A stretch of 5,615 nucleotides of DNA from Propionivibrio sp. (GCA_017990155.1 JAGNOM010000210.1:1-5615); one strand, 5' to 3'; counted from the first letter of the stretch, positions 1 through 5,590 are shown. The notes: generated by a model not told the origin, from the sequence alone. Numbers and translations: made by a program.

Positions 1-1
1 G

Positions 2-139
2 GTCTGGGTCAACAGCTGGTTCCTGCGCGACCTGCGCACGCCGTTCGGCGGCTCCAAACAATCCGGCATCGGCCGCGAAGGTGGTGTGCATTCGCTTGAG
101 TTCTACACTGAACTCAAGAACATCTGCATCAAGCTCTGA
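2..139 (+). CDS. dmpC: 2-hydroxymuconic semialdehyde dehydrogenase, C-terminal end (partial)
   Basis: This is the last 45 codons of an aldehyde dehydrogenase whose 5' part lies outside the window. The frame opens with VWVNSWFLRDLRTPFGGSKQ and runs through SGIGREGG and LEFYTELKN to a TGA stop. PFGGxKxSGxGREGG followed by an EFYT-like stretch is the typical C-terminal signature of the NAD-dependent aldehyde dehydrogenase superfamily. The WFLRDLRTPFGGSKQSG wording is what I recall for the DmpC/XylG subfamily. The enzyme oxidises 2-hydroxymuconic semialdehyde to 2-hydroxymuconate (4-oxalocrotonate enol) with NAD+ in the cytoplasm, opening the oxalocrotonate branch. The catalytic Cys and Glu are upstream and cannot be checked. 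The stop is followed after 10 nt by dmpD, as in the dmp and xyl operons. The symbol rests on this tail plus gene order. Confidence 0.9.
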   Translation, partial: VWVNSWFLRDLRTPFGGSKQSGIGREGGVHSLEFYTELKNICIKL

Positions 140-149
140 GCGGCTACCG

Positions 150-995
150 ATGAACGCTTCGTCTTCCCCTGAAATCGGCCGCAGCATCGTCGCGGCCGGT
201 ATCAAGACCAACTTCCATGACGCCGGGGAGGGTACGCCCGGTTCGTCGACCGTGTTGCTGATCCACGGCTCCGGCCCCGGCGTTACAGCGTGGGCCAACT
301 GGCGGCTGACCATACCGGAACTGGCCAAGCGTTCGCGCGTGCTGGCACCGGATCTGGTCGGCTTTGGGTTTACCGAGCGCCCGGAAGGTATCCAGTACGG
401 ACTCGACGCCTGGGTAGAACACGCCGTCGGTGTTCTCGATGCGCTGAATGTCGAGCAGACCGATGTTGTCGGCAATTCCTTCGGCGGCGGCATCGCGCTG
501 GCGCTGGCGATTCGTCATCCTAAGCGCGTGCGCAAGCTGGTGCTGATGGGTAGCGTTGGCATCCCGTTCCAGATCACGCCGGCACTCGATGCCGTGTGGG
601 GCTATGAACCGTCACCGCAAACCATGCGCAGCCTGCTCGACCTTTTTGCCTTCGACCGCAGTCTGGCAACCGACGAACTGGCTGAACTGCGCTACCGGGC
701 GAGCATCCAGCCCGGTTTTCAGGAAGCCTTCGCCGCGATGTTCCCGGCCCCGCGCCAGCGCTGGGTCGACGGCCTCGCCAGCGAGTACGCCGACATCATG
801 GCGCTGCCGCACGACACCCTGATCATTCACGGCCGCGACGACCAAGTGATTCCACCGGACAACGCGCTGCGCCTGAATCACCTGATTAGCCGTTCGCAAG
901 CGCACATTTTTGGCCGTTGCGGGCACTGGGTACAGATCGAACACGCGGCGCGCTTCAACCGGCTGGTCGGCGATTTTCTGGCCGAGAAGTTGTGA
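150..995 (+). CDS. dmpD: 2-hydroxymuconic semialdehyde hydrolase (alpha/beta hydrolase)
   Basis: This 281-residue alpha/beta hydrolase is about the length of DmpD/XylF (roughly 280). It cleaves the C-C bond of 2-hydroxymuconic semialdehyde or its alkyl analogues, giving 2-hydroxypenta-2,4-dienoate and formate or a carboxylic acid, in the cytoplasm. Visible motifs are the oxyanion-hole HGSGPG at residues 39-44, the nucleophile elbow GNSFGG with Ser110, GRDDQVIP with probable catalytic Asp231, and GHW with His259. MFPAPRQRWVDGLAS and DAVWGYEP are also typical of the subfamily. The ATG at 150 is chosen because MNAxxSPEIGR matches the remembered N-terminus of DmpD. An in-frame GTG at 81 would overlap dmpC by 59 nt. 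The Shine-Dalgarno sequence is poor (GAGCGG near 138-143), so translation may depend on coupling to dmpC. Compared with the Pseudomonas protein there seem to be a few extra residues (around TPGSS, 29-33) before the first core strand. Confidence 0.95.
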   Translation: MNASSSPEIGRSIVAAGIKTNFHDAGEGTPGSSTVLLIHGSGPGVTAWANWRLTIPELAKRSRVLAPDLVGFGFTERPEGIQYGLDAWVEHAVGVLDALNVEQTDVVGNSFGGGIALALAIRHPKRVRKLVLMGSVGIPFQITPALDAVWGYEPSPQTMRSLLDLFAFDRSLATDELAELRYRASIQPGFQEAFAAMFPAPRQRWVDGLASEYADIMALPHDTLIIHGRDDQVIPPDNALRLNHLISRSQAHIFGRCGHWVQIEHAARFNRLVGDFLAEKL

Positions 996-1166
996 GATCG
1001 CAAAAGGAAAAGACGACCGATCCACCGTTCGTGGTGAGCCTGTCGAACCATGAACAGGCGCACCAGCGGACATCGCGCCCTTCGACAGGCTCAGGGCGAA
1101 CGGTGGTCGAGAACGGTCGGCCATATTTACGAACGTCAATGATTTGAACAACTCGAGAAAGCGACT
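996..1166 (+). other. dmpD-dmpE intergenic region without a gene
   Basis: This 171-nt gap is by far the longest in an operon whose other gaps are 10-40 nt or overlaps. It holds an SD-like AAAGGA (1003-1008) with no start codon at a usable distance, then two inverted REP-like palindromes (1022-1106), then about 60 nt of less GC-rich sequence leading into dmpE. The frames crossing the palindromes encode FVVSLSNHE- and RPSTGSGRT-type peptides, which are translations of the repeat and not proteins. I see no convincing -35/-10 pair, and the hairpins lack a T-run, so I do not call a promoter or terminator here. Confidence 0.8.
1022..1106. repeat. Inverted pair of REP-like palindromes (BIME-like)
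   Basis: Arms 1022-1047 and 1081-1106 are reverse complements at 23 of 26 positions. The three mismatches lie together (1032-1034 against 1094-1096), and the arms are separated by 33 nt. Each arm also belongs to its own smaller hairpin. Unit A pairs GTTCGTGGT (1027-1035) with ACCATGAAC (1047-1055), 9 pairs with one G-T. Unit B pairs CGCCC (1076-1080) with GGGCG (1094-1098). The core TGAGCCTGTCGAA (1035-1047, inverted at 1081-1093) recurs at the end of the window. From memory, such sequences are dispersed intergenic palindromes in many proteobacterial genomes. In an operon, such structures can protect the upstream mRNA from 3' exonucleases or partly attenuate transcription; either role here is inference. 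Confidence 0.88.
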
Positions 1167-1949
1167 ATGGACCAACAACAGATCACGCAGCTTGGCGACG
1201 AACTCTACGAGGCGCTGACGGCCGGAAAAACCGTCAGTCCGCTGACTTCGCGCGGCTTCGACATCACCATCGAGGATGCCTACCACATCCAGCAGCGCAT
1301 GCTGGCGCGGCGCATCGAGAAGGGCGAGAAGGTCGTCGGCAAGAAGATTGGCGTCACCAGCAAGGCGGTGATGAACATGCTCGGCGTCGGTCAGCCGGAC
1401 TTCGGCTACCTGCTCGACGGCATGGTGTACAACGAGGGCGAGTCGATCCCGATGGACACGCTCATTCAGCCGAAGGCCGAAGGCGAGATCGCCTTCCTGC
1501 TCAACAAGGATCTGATGGGGCCGGGGCTGACGGCAGCCGATATCCTGGCCGCGACCGAAGGCGTGATGGCCTGCTTCGAGATCGTCGATTCGCGCATCCA
1601 GGACTGGAAGATCAAGATTCAGGACACCGTCGCCGACAACGCTTCCTGCGGCGTCTTCGTGCTCGGCGACAAGCTCGTCGATCCGAAGAAGGTCGATCTC
1701 TCGCTGTGCGGAATGGTGCTGGAGAAGAACGGCGAAATCGTCGTCACCGGCGCCGGCGCCGCGACGATGGCTTCACCGGTGAATGCCATGGTCTGGCTGG
1801 CGAACACGCTTGGTCGACTCGGCATCGGCCTCAATGCGGGTGACATCGTTCTCTCCGGTGCGCTCGGCGCGATGGTTCCGGTCAAGGCGGGCGACAGCCT
1901 GCGCGTCACCATCGGCGGCATCGGCGGTTGCTCGGTGCGCTTCGTCTAG
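1167..1949 (+). CDS. dmpE: 2-oxopent-4-enoate hydratase (2-hydroxypenta-2,4-dienoate hydratase)
   Basis: This 260-residue member of the hydratase/decarboxylase family (fumarylacetoacetase-like fold) is nearly the same length as DmpE/XylJ (about 261). It adds water to 2-hydroxypenta-2,4-dienoate, giving 4-hydroxy-2-oxovalerate, where the hydrolytic and oxalocrotonate branches meet. VTPLTSRG-like and DAYHIQ segments near the N-terminus, GKKIGVTSKAV (58-68), QPDFGYL (76-82), EGEIAF (105-110), DSRIQDWKIKIQDTVADNAS (141-160) and EKNGE with GAGAA are all typical. The likely Mg2+ ligands Glu105, Glu107 and Glu138 match the spacing known for HpcG. The ATG at 1167 gives the expected MDxxxIxxLGDELY start; the SD is weak (GAGAAA, 1155-1160). 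The gene is homologous to dmpH in this operon, and in the xyl system the two products are known to form a complex. It is separated from dmpD by the REP-like pair. Confidence 0.96.
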   Translation: MDQQQITQLGDELYEALTAGKTVSPLTSRGFDITIEDAYHIQQRMLARRIEKGEKVVGKKIGVTSKAVMNMLGVGQPDFGYLLDGMVYNEGESIPMDTLIQPKAEGEIAFLLNKDLMGPGLTAADILAATEGVMACFEIVDSRIQDWKIKIQDTVADNASCGVFVLGDKLVDPKKVDLSLCGMVLEKNGEIVVTGAGAATMASPVNAMVWLANTLGRLGIGLNAGDIVLSGALGAMVPVKAGDSLRVTIGGIGGCSVRFV

Positions 1950-1964
1950 TCAAGCCTTCTCATA

Positions 1965-1970
1965 AAAGGA
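1965..1970 (+). promoter_or_regulatory. Ribosome binding site of dmpF
   Basis: AAAGGA lies 9 nt before the ATG at 1980, in the 30-nt gap after the dmpE stop. The same AAAGGA precedes dmpI, suggesting a shared initiation style within the operon. Confidence 0.75.
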
Positions 1971-1979
1971 CCCCAACCC

Positions 1980-2903
1980 ATGACGCAAAAGATCAAATGC
2001 GCGTTGATCGGCCCCGGCAACATCGGCACCGATCTGCTCTACAAACTGCAACGCAGCCCGCTGCTCGAACCGGTGTGGATGGTCGGCATAGACCCGGAAT
2101 CGGAAGGGCTGGCGCGTGCCCGCGAACTTGGCTTGAAGACGACCTCTGACGGCGTCGATGGCCTGTTGCCGCATGTCGCGCCGGACGGCATTCAAATAGC
2201 CTTCGATGCGACCTCGGCCTATGTTCACGCCGAAAACAGCCGCAAACTCAATGCGCTCGGCGTGATGATGATTGACCTCACGCCGGCCGCCATTGGCCCC
2301 TACTGCGTGCCGCCGGTCAATCTCAAGACGCATGTCGGCCGCAAGGAAATGAACGTGAATATGGTGACCTGCGGCGGGCAGGCGACGATCCCGATGGTCG
2401 CCGCCGTCTCGCAGGTGCAGAAGGTGCGCTACGGCGAGATCGTCGCTACCGTTTCCTCGCGCAGCGTCGGTCCCGGCACGCGCAAGAACATCGACGAATT
2501 CACGCGCACCACAGCGGGCGCGGTCGAGAAGGTGGGCGGCGCGGCCAAGGGCAAGGCGATCATCATCATCAACCCGGCCGAGCCGCCGCTCATCATGCGC
2601 GACACGGTGCACTGCATTACCGACGACACGCCCGATCAGGCGGCGATCACCGCGTCGATTCACGCGATGATCCAGGAAGTGCAGAAGTACGTTCCCGGCT
2701 ACCGGCTGGTCAATGGCCCGGTGTTCGACGGCAATCGCGTCTCGGTCTTCCTCGAGGTGACGGGGCTCGGCGACTACCTTCCAAAGTACGCCGGCAACCT
2801 CGACATCATGACGGCCGCAGCAGCGCGCACGGCCGAGATGTTCGCCGAAGAAATCCTCAACGGCTCGCTCAAGCTCGAGCCGGTGCAACTTGCAGCAGCG
2901 TAA
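1980..2903 (+). CDS. dmpF: Acetaldehyde dehydrogenase (acetylating)
   Basis: This 307-residue CoA-acylating enzyme oxidises acetaldehyde to acetyl-CoA with NAD+ and CoA, the last step of the pathway. The N-terminal Rossmann motif is ALIGPGNIGTDL with GPGNIG at residues 11-16. VGIDPES (35-41) follows strand 2, and DLTPAAIGPYCVPPVN (99-114) precedes the catalytic Cys131 in NMVTCGGQATIP. GPGTRKNIDEFTRTT, GKAIIIINPAEPPLIMRDTVHC and YAGNLDIMTAAAARTAE complete the family signature. Members of this family channel acetaldehyde from the partner aldolase, here dmpG, 10 nt downstream. By remembered comparison the sequence, including VNGPVFDGNRVSVFLEV, is closer to BphJ of biphenyl degraders than to the 312-residue DmpF of Pseudomonas CF600, which carries a longer loop there. 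The dmpF symbol follows gene order; bphJ or mhpF would describe the same activity. Confidence 0.96.
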   Translation: MTQKIKCALIGPGNIGTDLLYKLQRSPLLEPVWMVGIDPESEGLARARELGLKTTSDGVDGLLPHVAPDGIQIAFDATSAYVHAENSRKLNALGVMMIDLTPAAIGPYCVPPVNLKTHVGRKEMNVNMVTCGGQATIPMVAAVSQVQKVRYGEIVATVSSRSVGPGTRKNIDEFTRTTAGAVEKVGGAAKGKAIIIINPAEPPLIMRDTVHCITDDTPDQAAITASIHAMIQEVQKYVPGYRLVNGPVFDGNRVSVFLEVTGLGDYLPKYAGNLDIMTAAAARTAEMFAEEILNGSLKLEPVQLAAA

Positions 2904-2907
2904 GGAG
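2902..2907 (+). promoter_or_regulatory. Ribosome binding site deciding the dmpG start
   Basis: AAGGAG overlaps the dmpF stop codon (TAA, 2901-2903) and lies 6 nt before the ATG at 2914. It favours this ATG over an in-frame TTG at 2890 inside dmpF, which lacks an SD and would add eight residues absent from known homologues. Confidence 0.85.
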
Positions 2908-2913
2908 AAGACA

Positions 2914-3945
2914 ATGGATCTACGCGGAAGAAAAATTACCGTCCATGACATGACCTTGCGCGACGGGATGCATCCCAAGCGCCACCTGATGTCGCTGGAA
3001 CAGATGATCGACATCGCCACCGGCCTCGACGAAGCGGGCGTGCCGCTGATCGAGGTGACGCACGGCGATGGGCTGGGCGGCTCGTCGGTCAATTACGGCT
3101 TCCCGGCGCATAGCGACGAGGAATACCTCGGTGCCGTCATTCCGCGCATGAAGCAGGCCAAGGTGTCGGCGCTGTTGCTGCCCGGCATCGGCACCGTCGA
3201 TCACCTGAAAATGGCGAAAGACCTCGGCGTGACGACGATCCGCGTCGCCACGCACTGCACCGAGGCCGACGTCTCGGAGCAACACATCGCCATGGCGCGC
3301 AAACTGGAGATGGATACCGTCGGCTTCCTGATGATGGCGCACAAGGCGTCGCCGCAGAAGCTCGTCGAACAGGCGAAGCTGATGGAAAGCTACGGCGCCA
3401 ACTGCATCTACGTCACCGACTCGGCTGGCTACATGCTGCCTGACGACGTGCGGACCCGCTTTGAGGCGGTGCGCGCGGCGCTGAAGCCGGAAACCGAACT
3501 CGGCTTCCACGGCCACCACAACATGGCGATGGGTGTCGCCAACTCGATCGTTGCTATTGAAGCCGGCGCCAACCGCATCGACGCGGCGTCGGCCGGGCTG
3601 GGCGCCGGGGCGGGCAACACGCCGATGGAAGTGTTCATCGCCGTGTGCGACCGCATGGGCATCGTCACCGGCGTCGATACCTTCAAGATCAGCGATGTGG
3701 CCGAAGACCGCGTCGTGCCGATCATGGATCACGCCATCCGCATCGACCGCGATGCGCTGACGCTGGGCTACGCCGGCGTCTATTCGAGCTTCCTGCTGTT
3801 TGCCAAGCGCGCCGAGAAGAAGTACGGAATTTCGGCCCGCGAGCTGCTCGTCGAACTCGGCCGCAAGGGTATGGTCGGCGGACAGGAAGACATGATTGAG
3901 GACACGGCCATGACCCTGGCCCGCGAGAGAGGATTGCTGGTATGA
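2914..3945 (+). CDS. dmpG: 4-hydroxy-2-oxovalerate aldolase
   Basis: This 343-residue class II pyruvate aldolase (HMGL-like TIM barrel plus C-terminal communication domain) splits 4-hydroxy-2-oxovalerate into pyruvate and acetaldehyde. VHDMTLRDGMHPKRH at 10-24 supplies Arg16, metal ligand Asp17 and catalytic base His20. GFHGHHN supplies metal ligands His199 and His201, and LGYAGVY supplies Tyr290. These positions equal those reported for BphI, and Leu87 and Leu89, which shape substrate and stereospecificity there, are also present. THGDGLGGSSVNYGF (49-63) and VGGQEDMIEDTAM near the C-terminus are typical. Family members form a tight complex with the acylating dehydrogenase (dmpF, directly upstream) that channels acetaldehyde. 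The MHPKRH wording is BphI-like; Pseudomonas CF600 DmpG has a different form here. The gene ends in an ATGA overlap with dmpH. Confidence 0.96.
   Translation: MDLRGRKITVHDMTLRDGMHPKRHLMSLEQMIDIATGLDEAGVPLIEVTHGDGLGGSSVNYGFPAHSDEEYLGAVIPRMKQAKVSALLLPGIGTVDHLKMAKDLGVTTIRVATHCTEADVSEQHIAMARKLEMDTVGFLMMAHKASPQKLVEQAKLMESYGANCIYVTDSAGYMLPDDVRTRFEAVRAALKPETELGFHGHHNMAMGVANSIVAIEAGANRIDAASAGLGAGAGNTPMEVFIAVCDRMGIVTGVDTFKISDVAEDRVVPIMDHAIRIDRDALTLGYAGVYSSFLLFAKRAEKKYGISARELLVELGRKGMVGGQEDMIEDTAMTLARERGLLV
3927..3933 (+). promoter_or_regulatory. Ribosome binding site and ATGA coupling at dmpG-dmpH
   Basis: GAGAGGA within the end of dmpG lies 8 nt before the dmpH ATG at 3942. The start and stop codons share ATGA (3942-3945), so the same ribosomes probably terminate dmpG and reinitiate on dmpH. 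Confidence 0.75.
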
Positions 3946-4730
3946 AACTGGATCAAGAAACGATTGCCGGGCTGGCCGAGCATCTGGAAAACGCCGAACT
4001 GCAGGCGCACGACGTGCTCAAGATCACCGACGAACATCCGGAGATGGACTGGGACGACGCCTACGCGATCCAGGCCGAGATCCTGCGCCGCAAGCTGGCA
4101 CGCGGCAATCGCGTCGTCGGTCTGAAGGCCGGGCTGACGTCGCACGCCAAGATGAAGCAGATGGGCGTCGAAACGCCGTGCTTCGGCTTCCTCGTCGACA
4201 CCTTCAGCGTGCCGGATGGCGGCGAGATCAGGATTGGTGAGCTGGTCCACCCGAAGGTCGAGCCGGAAATCGTCTTTGTTCTCAAGCGCGCGCTCAAGGG
4301 GCCGGGCTGCCATATCGGCGCGGTACTGGCGGCAACGGATTTCGTGATGCCCGGCATCGAGATCATCGATTCGCGCTACCGCGACTTCAAGTTCGACCTC
4401 AAGAGTGTGATTGCCGACAACTGTTCGTCGTCGCGCTTCGTGCTCGGCGGGCTGGCAGTTCCGGTCGATGAACTCGACCTGCGCACGCTCGGCGTGGTGA
4501 TGGAAAAGAACGGCGAGATCGTCGGCATCGGCGCCGGCGCGGCCGTGCTCGGCCATCCGGCGGCGGCGATCGCCATGCTCGCCAACCACCTCGGCGCACG
4601 CGGCGAGGAAATCCCGGCCGGGACCATGATTCTGTCCGGTGGCGTCACCGAGGCCGTCGCGGTCAAGGCCGGCGACCATGTCAATCTGCGCATCCAGTCG
4701 CTGGGCAGCACCAGCGTTCGCTTCATCTGA
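3942..4730 (+). CDS. dmpH: 4-oxalocrotonate decarboxylase (2-oxo-3-hexenedioate decarboxylase)
   Basis: This 262-residue protein of the hydratase/decarboxylase family is about the length of DmpH/XylI (264). It decarboxylates 2-oxo-3-hexenedioate, the product of DmpI, to 2-hydroxypenta-2,4-dienoate using Mg2+. AEHLENAEL (12-20), GLKAGLTSHAKMKQMGVETP (60-79), FSVPDGG (88-94), HPKVEPEI (103-110), DSRYRDFKFDLKSVIADN (143-160) and VVMEKNGEIV with GAGAAVLGHP match the DmpH subfamily. The Glu107, Glu109 and Glu140 spacing equals the metal-ligand pattern in dmpE (105, 107, 138). DmpH is told from the hydratase by LKxGLTSxAKMxQMGVETP in place of KKIGVTSKAVxNMLGVxQPD. Translation is probably coupled to dmpG through the 4-nt overlap; dmpI follows after 16 nt. 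The known XylI-XylJ complex suggests it pairs with the dmpE product, so the unstable dienol need not be released. Confidence 0.95.
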   Translation: MKLDQETIAGLAEHLENAELQAHDVLKITDEHPEMDWDDAYAIQAEILRRKLARGNRVVGLKAGLTSHAKMKQMGVETPCFGFLVDTFSVPDGGEIRIGELVHPKVEPEIVFVLKRALKGPGCHIGAVLAATDFVMPGIEIIDSRYRDFKFDLKSVIADNCSSSRFVLGGLAVPVDELDLRTLGVVMEKNGEIVGIGAGAAVLGHPAAAIAMLANHLGARGEEIPAGTMILSGGVTEAVAVKAGDHVNLRIQSLGSTSVRFI

Positions 4731-4734
4731 ACCG

Positions 4735-4740
4735 AAAGGA
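4735..4740 (+). promoter_or_regulatory. Ribosome binding site of dmpI
   Basis: AAAGGA lies 6 nt before the ATG at 4747, in the 16-nt gap after dmpH. It fixes the short tautomerase start, which leaves Pro directly after the initiator Met as its chemistry requires. Confidence 0.8.
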
Positions 4741-4746
4741 ATCAAC

Positions 4747-4938
4747 ATGCCGCTCGCCCACATCTACATCATGGAAGGCCGCACCGTCGAGCAGAAGCGC
4801 GCGGTCATCGAGAAGGTGACCCAGGCGCTGCACGAGGCACTCAGCGCGCCGAAGGAAAACGTTCGCGTTGTGATTCAGGAAGTGCCCAAGACCAACTGGG
4901 GAATTGCCGGAACAAGTGCCGCCGATCTGGGCCGTTAG
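4747..4938 (+). CDS. dmpI: 4-oxalocrotonate tautomerase
   Basis: This 63-codon gene encodes a classic 4-OT, which is a 62-residue enzyme after Met removal. It ketonises 2-hydroxymuconate to 2-oxo-3-hexenedioate, the substrate of DmpH, and normally works as a hexamer without cofactors. Numbering from the exposed Pro1 (the catalytic base), IMEGRTVEQKR carries Arg11 and ENVRVVIQEVPK carries Arg39, both known to bind substrate. The active-site aromatic position 50, Phe in DmpI and XylH, is Trp here (NWGIAG); several annotated 4-OTs have an aromatic swap at this site, so function is probably kept. The start is certain because only the ATG at 4747 places Pro second and has an SD. An open frame extending upstream into dmpH is incidental. 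The order dmpH-dmpI matches the dmp and xyl operons. Confidence 0.95.
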   Translation: MPLAHIYIMEGRTVEQKRAVIEKVTQALHEALSAPKENVRVVIQEVPKTNWGIAGTSAADLGR

Positions 4939-4967
4939 GCCGGATTCGGAAATCGACGCCGCCGGGC

Positions 4968-4973
4968 AGGGAG
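4968..4973 (+). promoter_or_regulatory. Ribosome binding site deciding the ABM-protein start
   Basis: AGGGAG lies 5 nt before the ATG at 4979. It supports this start over an in-frame ATG at 4904 inside dmpI, whose extra 25 residues (rich in Pro, Asp and Gly) do not resemble an ABM N-terminus. Confidence 0.75.
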
Positions 4974-4978
4974 AAATT

Positions 4979-5521
4979 ATGAAAACCGAAAATACGGTAT
5001 TTCGCGTAGTCCGGCGGCGGGCAAAGCCAGGGTGTGAGCGTGCCTACGAGGCACTAATTGCGGGCATGTTCGAGCAGGCGAAAGGCTTCCCCGGTTACCT
5101 GTCGGCCGAACTGATTCCGCCGGAAGTGCCGGGCGGTGAGTACCAGATCCTGCAGCGCTTCGCCACGGAACAGGATCTTGAGCGCTGGAATGCCTCCGAA
5201 GAACGCGCGACTTGGCTCGAACGATTGCGCCCGGTAGCTGAAGGCGATCCCGAGTACCGACTGCTGACCGGCCTCGATGCCTGGTTTGCGCCCACCGTAC
5301 TACCCACCTCCAAGCCGCCGGTTCGCTGGCGCATGACGGTCGTGAGCTGGCTCGGCATCTTCCCGACCGTCGCCGCCTTGCTGTGGTTTGTCGCGCCGCT
5401 GCTCGCGCCCTTGCCGTTTCTCGTCAGAACCGCGATCTTCACGGCGCTGGTCGCCGTCGCGATGAGCTACCTCGTGATGCCGCGCCTATCGCGCTGGATG
5501 GCGTGGTGGCTGAAGAAGTAA
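4979..5521 (+). CDS. ABM-domain protein with two C-terminal membrane segments
   Basis: This 180-residue protein has two parts. Residues about 6-100 look like an antibiotic biosynthesis monooxygenase (ABM) ferredoxin-like domain: VFRVVRRRAKPGCERAYEAL, GFPGYLSAELIPPE, EYQILQRFATEQDLERWNASEERATWL and a closing TGLDAWF. Residues about 119-143 and 149-168 are two hydrophobic helices separated by a short Pro-containing turn, followed by a basic tail ending WWLKK. This layout fits the COG3224-type group of membrane-anchored ABM proteins, known mostly from genome annotation and without a settled function. No signal peptide is seen, so the ABM domain is probably cytoplasmic. The gene starts 40 nt after dmpI with a good SD and probably belongs to the same transcript. 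It is not a standard dmp or xyl component. A role with quinone-like or reactive pathway intermediates is only a guess. Confidence 0.8.
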   Translation: MKTENTVFRVVRRRAKPGCERAYEALIAGMFEQAKGFPGYLSAELIPPEVPGGEYQILQRFATEQDLERWNASEERATWLERLRPVAEGDPEYRLLTGLDAWFAPTVLPTSKPPVRWRMTVVSWLGIFPTVAALLWFVAPLLAPLPFLVRTAIFTALVAVAMSYLVMPRLSRWMAWWLKK

Positions 5522-5590
5522 CGCCTGACTTCCGAATTGCCGATTACCACCGATTTATTGAGAATCGTAAATGTAACTGACCACCCATCT
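5522..5590 (+). other. Non-coding stretch downstream of the ABM gene
   Basis: This short region is more AT-rich than the coding DNA and holds no supported gene. A small inverted repeat CGATT (5551-5555) / AATCG (5563-5567) with a 7-nt loop is present, but it is weak and lacks a T-run, so it is not called a terminator. The operon may end outside the window or by another mechanism. Confidence 0.6.

Noticed and set aside
81..149. GTG at 81 as an upstream start for dmpD
   Set aside because: It would overlap dmpC by 59 nt and add 23 residues with no counterpart in known DmpD. The ATG at 150 gives the conserved MNA...SPEIGR start.
1022..1106. Intrinsic terminator between dmpD and dmpE
   Set aside because: The long inverted repeat is followed by GC-containing sequence with no U-run, and dmpE-dmpI need transcription from upstream. 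A partial attenuator remains possible but not a standard terminator.
917..1147. Small open frame crossing the dmpD end and the REP-like pair
   Set aside because: Its peptide contains FVVSLSNHE and RPSTGSGRT, the direct translation of the palindromic repeat. It has no SD and overlaps dmpD out of frame, so it is not a gene.
1107..1166. Internal promoter before dmpE
   Set aside because: The stretch is more AT-rich (CATATTTAC, TGATTTGAAC), but no pair of elements with acceptable spacing stands out by eye. It would need transcription-start mapping.
1950..3092. Long open frame of 380 codons on the minus strand opposite dmpF
   Set aside because: It is antisense to a gene with clear catalytic motifs, is rich in Arg, His and Asp as expected for the shadow of a GC-rich gene, and shows no recognisable domain or SD. 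The other long minus-strand frames opposite dmpG, dmpH and dmpD (for example 2920-3732 and 3780-4763) fail for the same reasons.
5551..5567. Operon terminator hairpin after the ABM gene
   Set aside because: The stem is only 5 bp of mixed composition with a 7-nt loop and no T-tract downstream.
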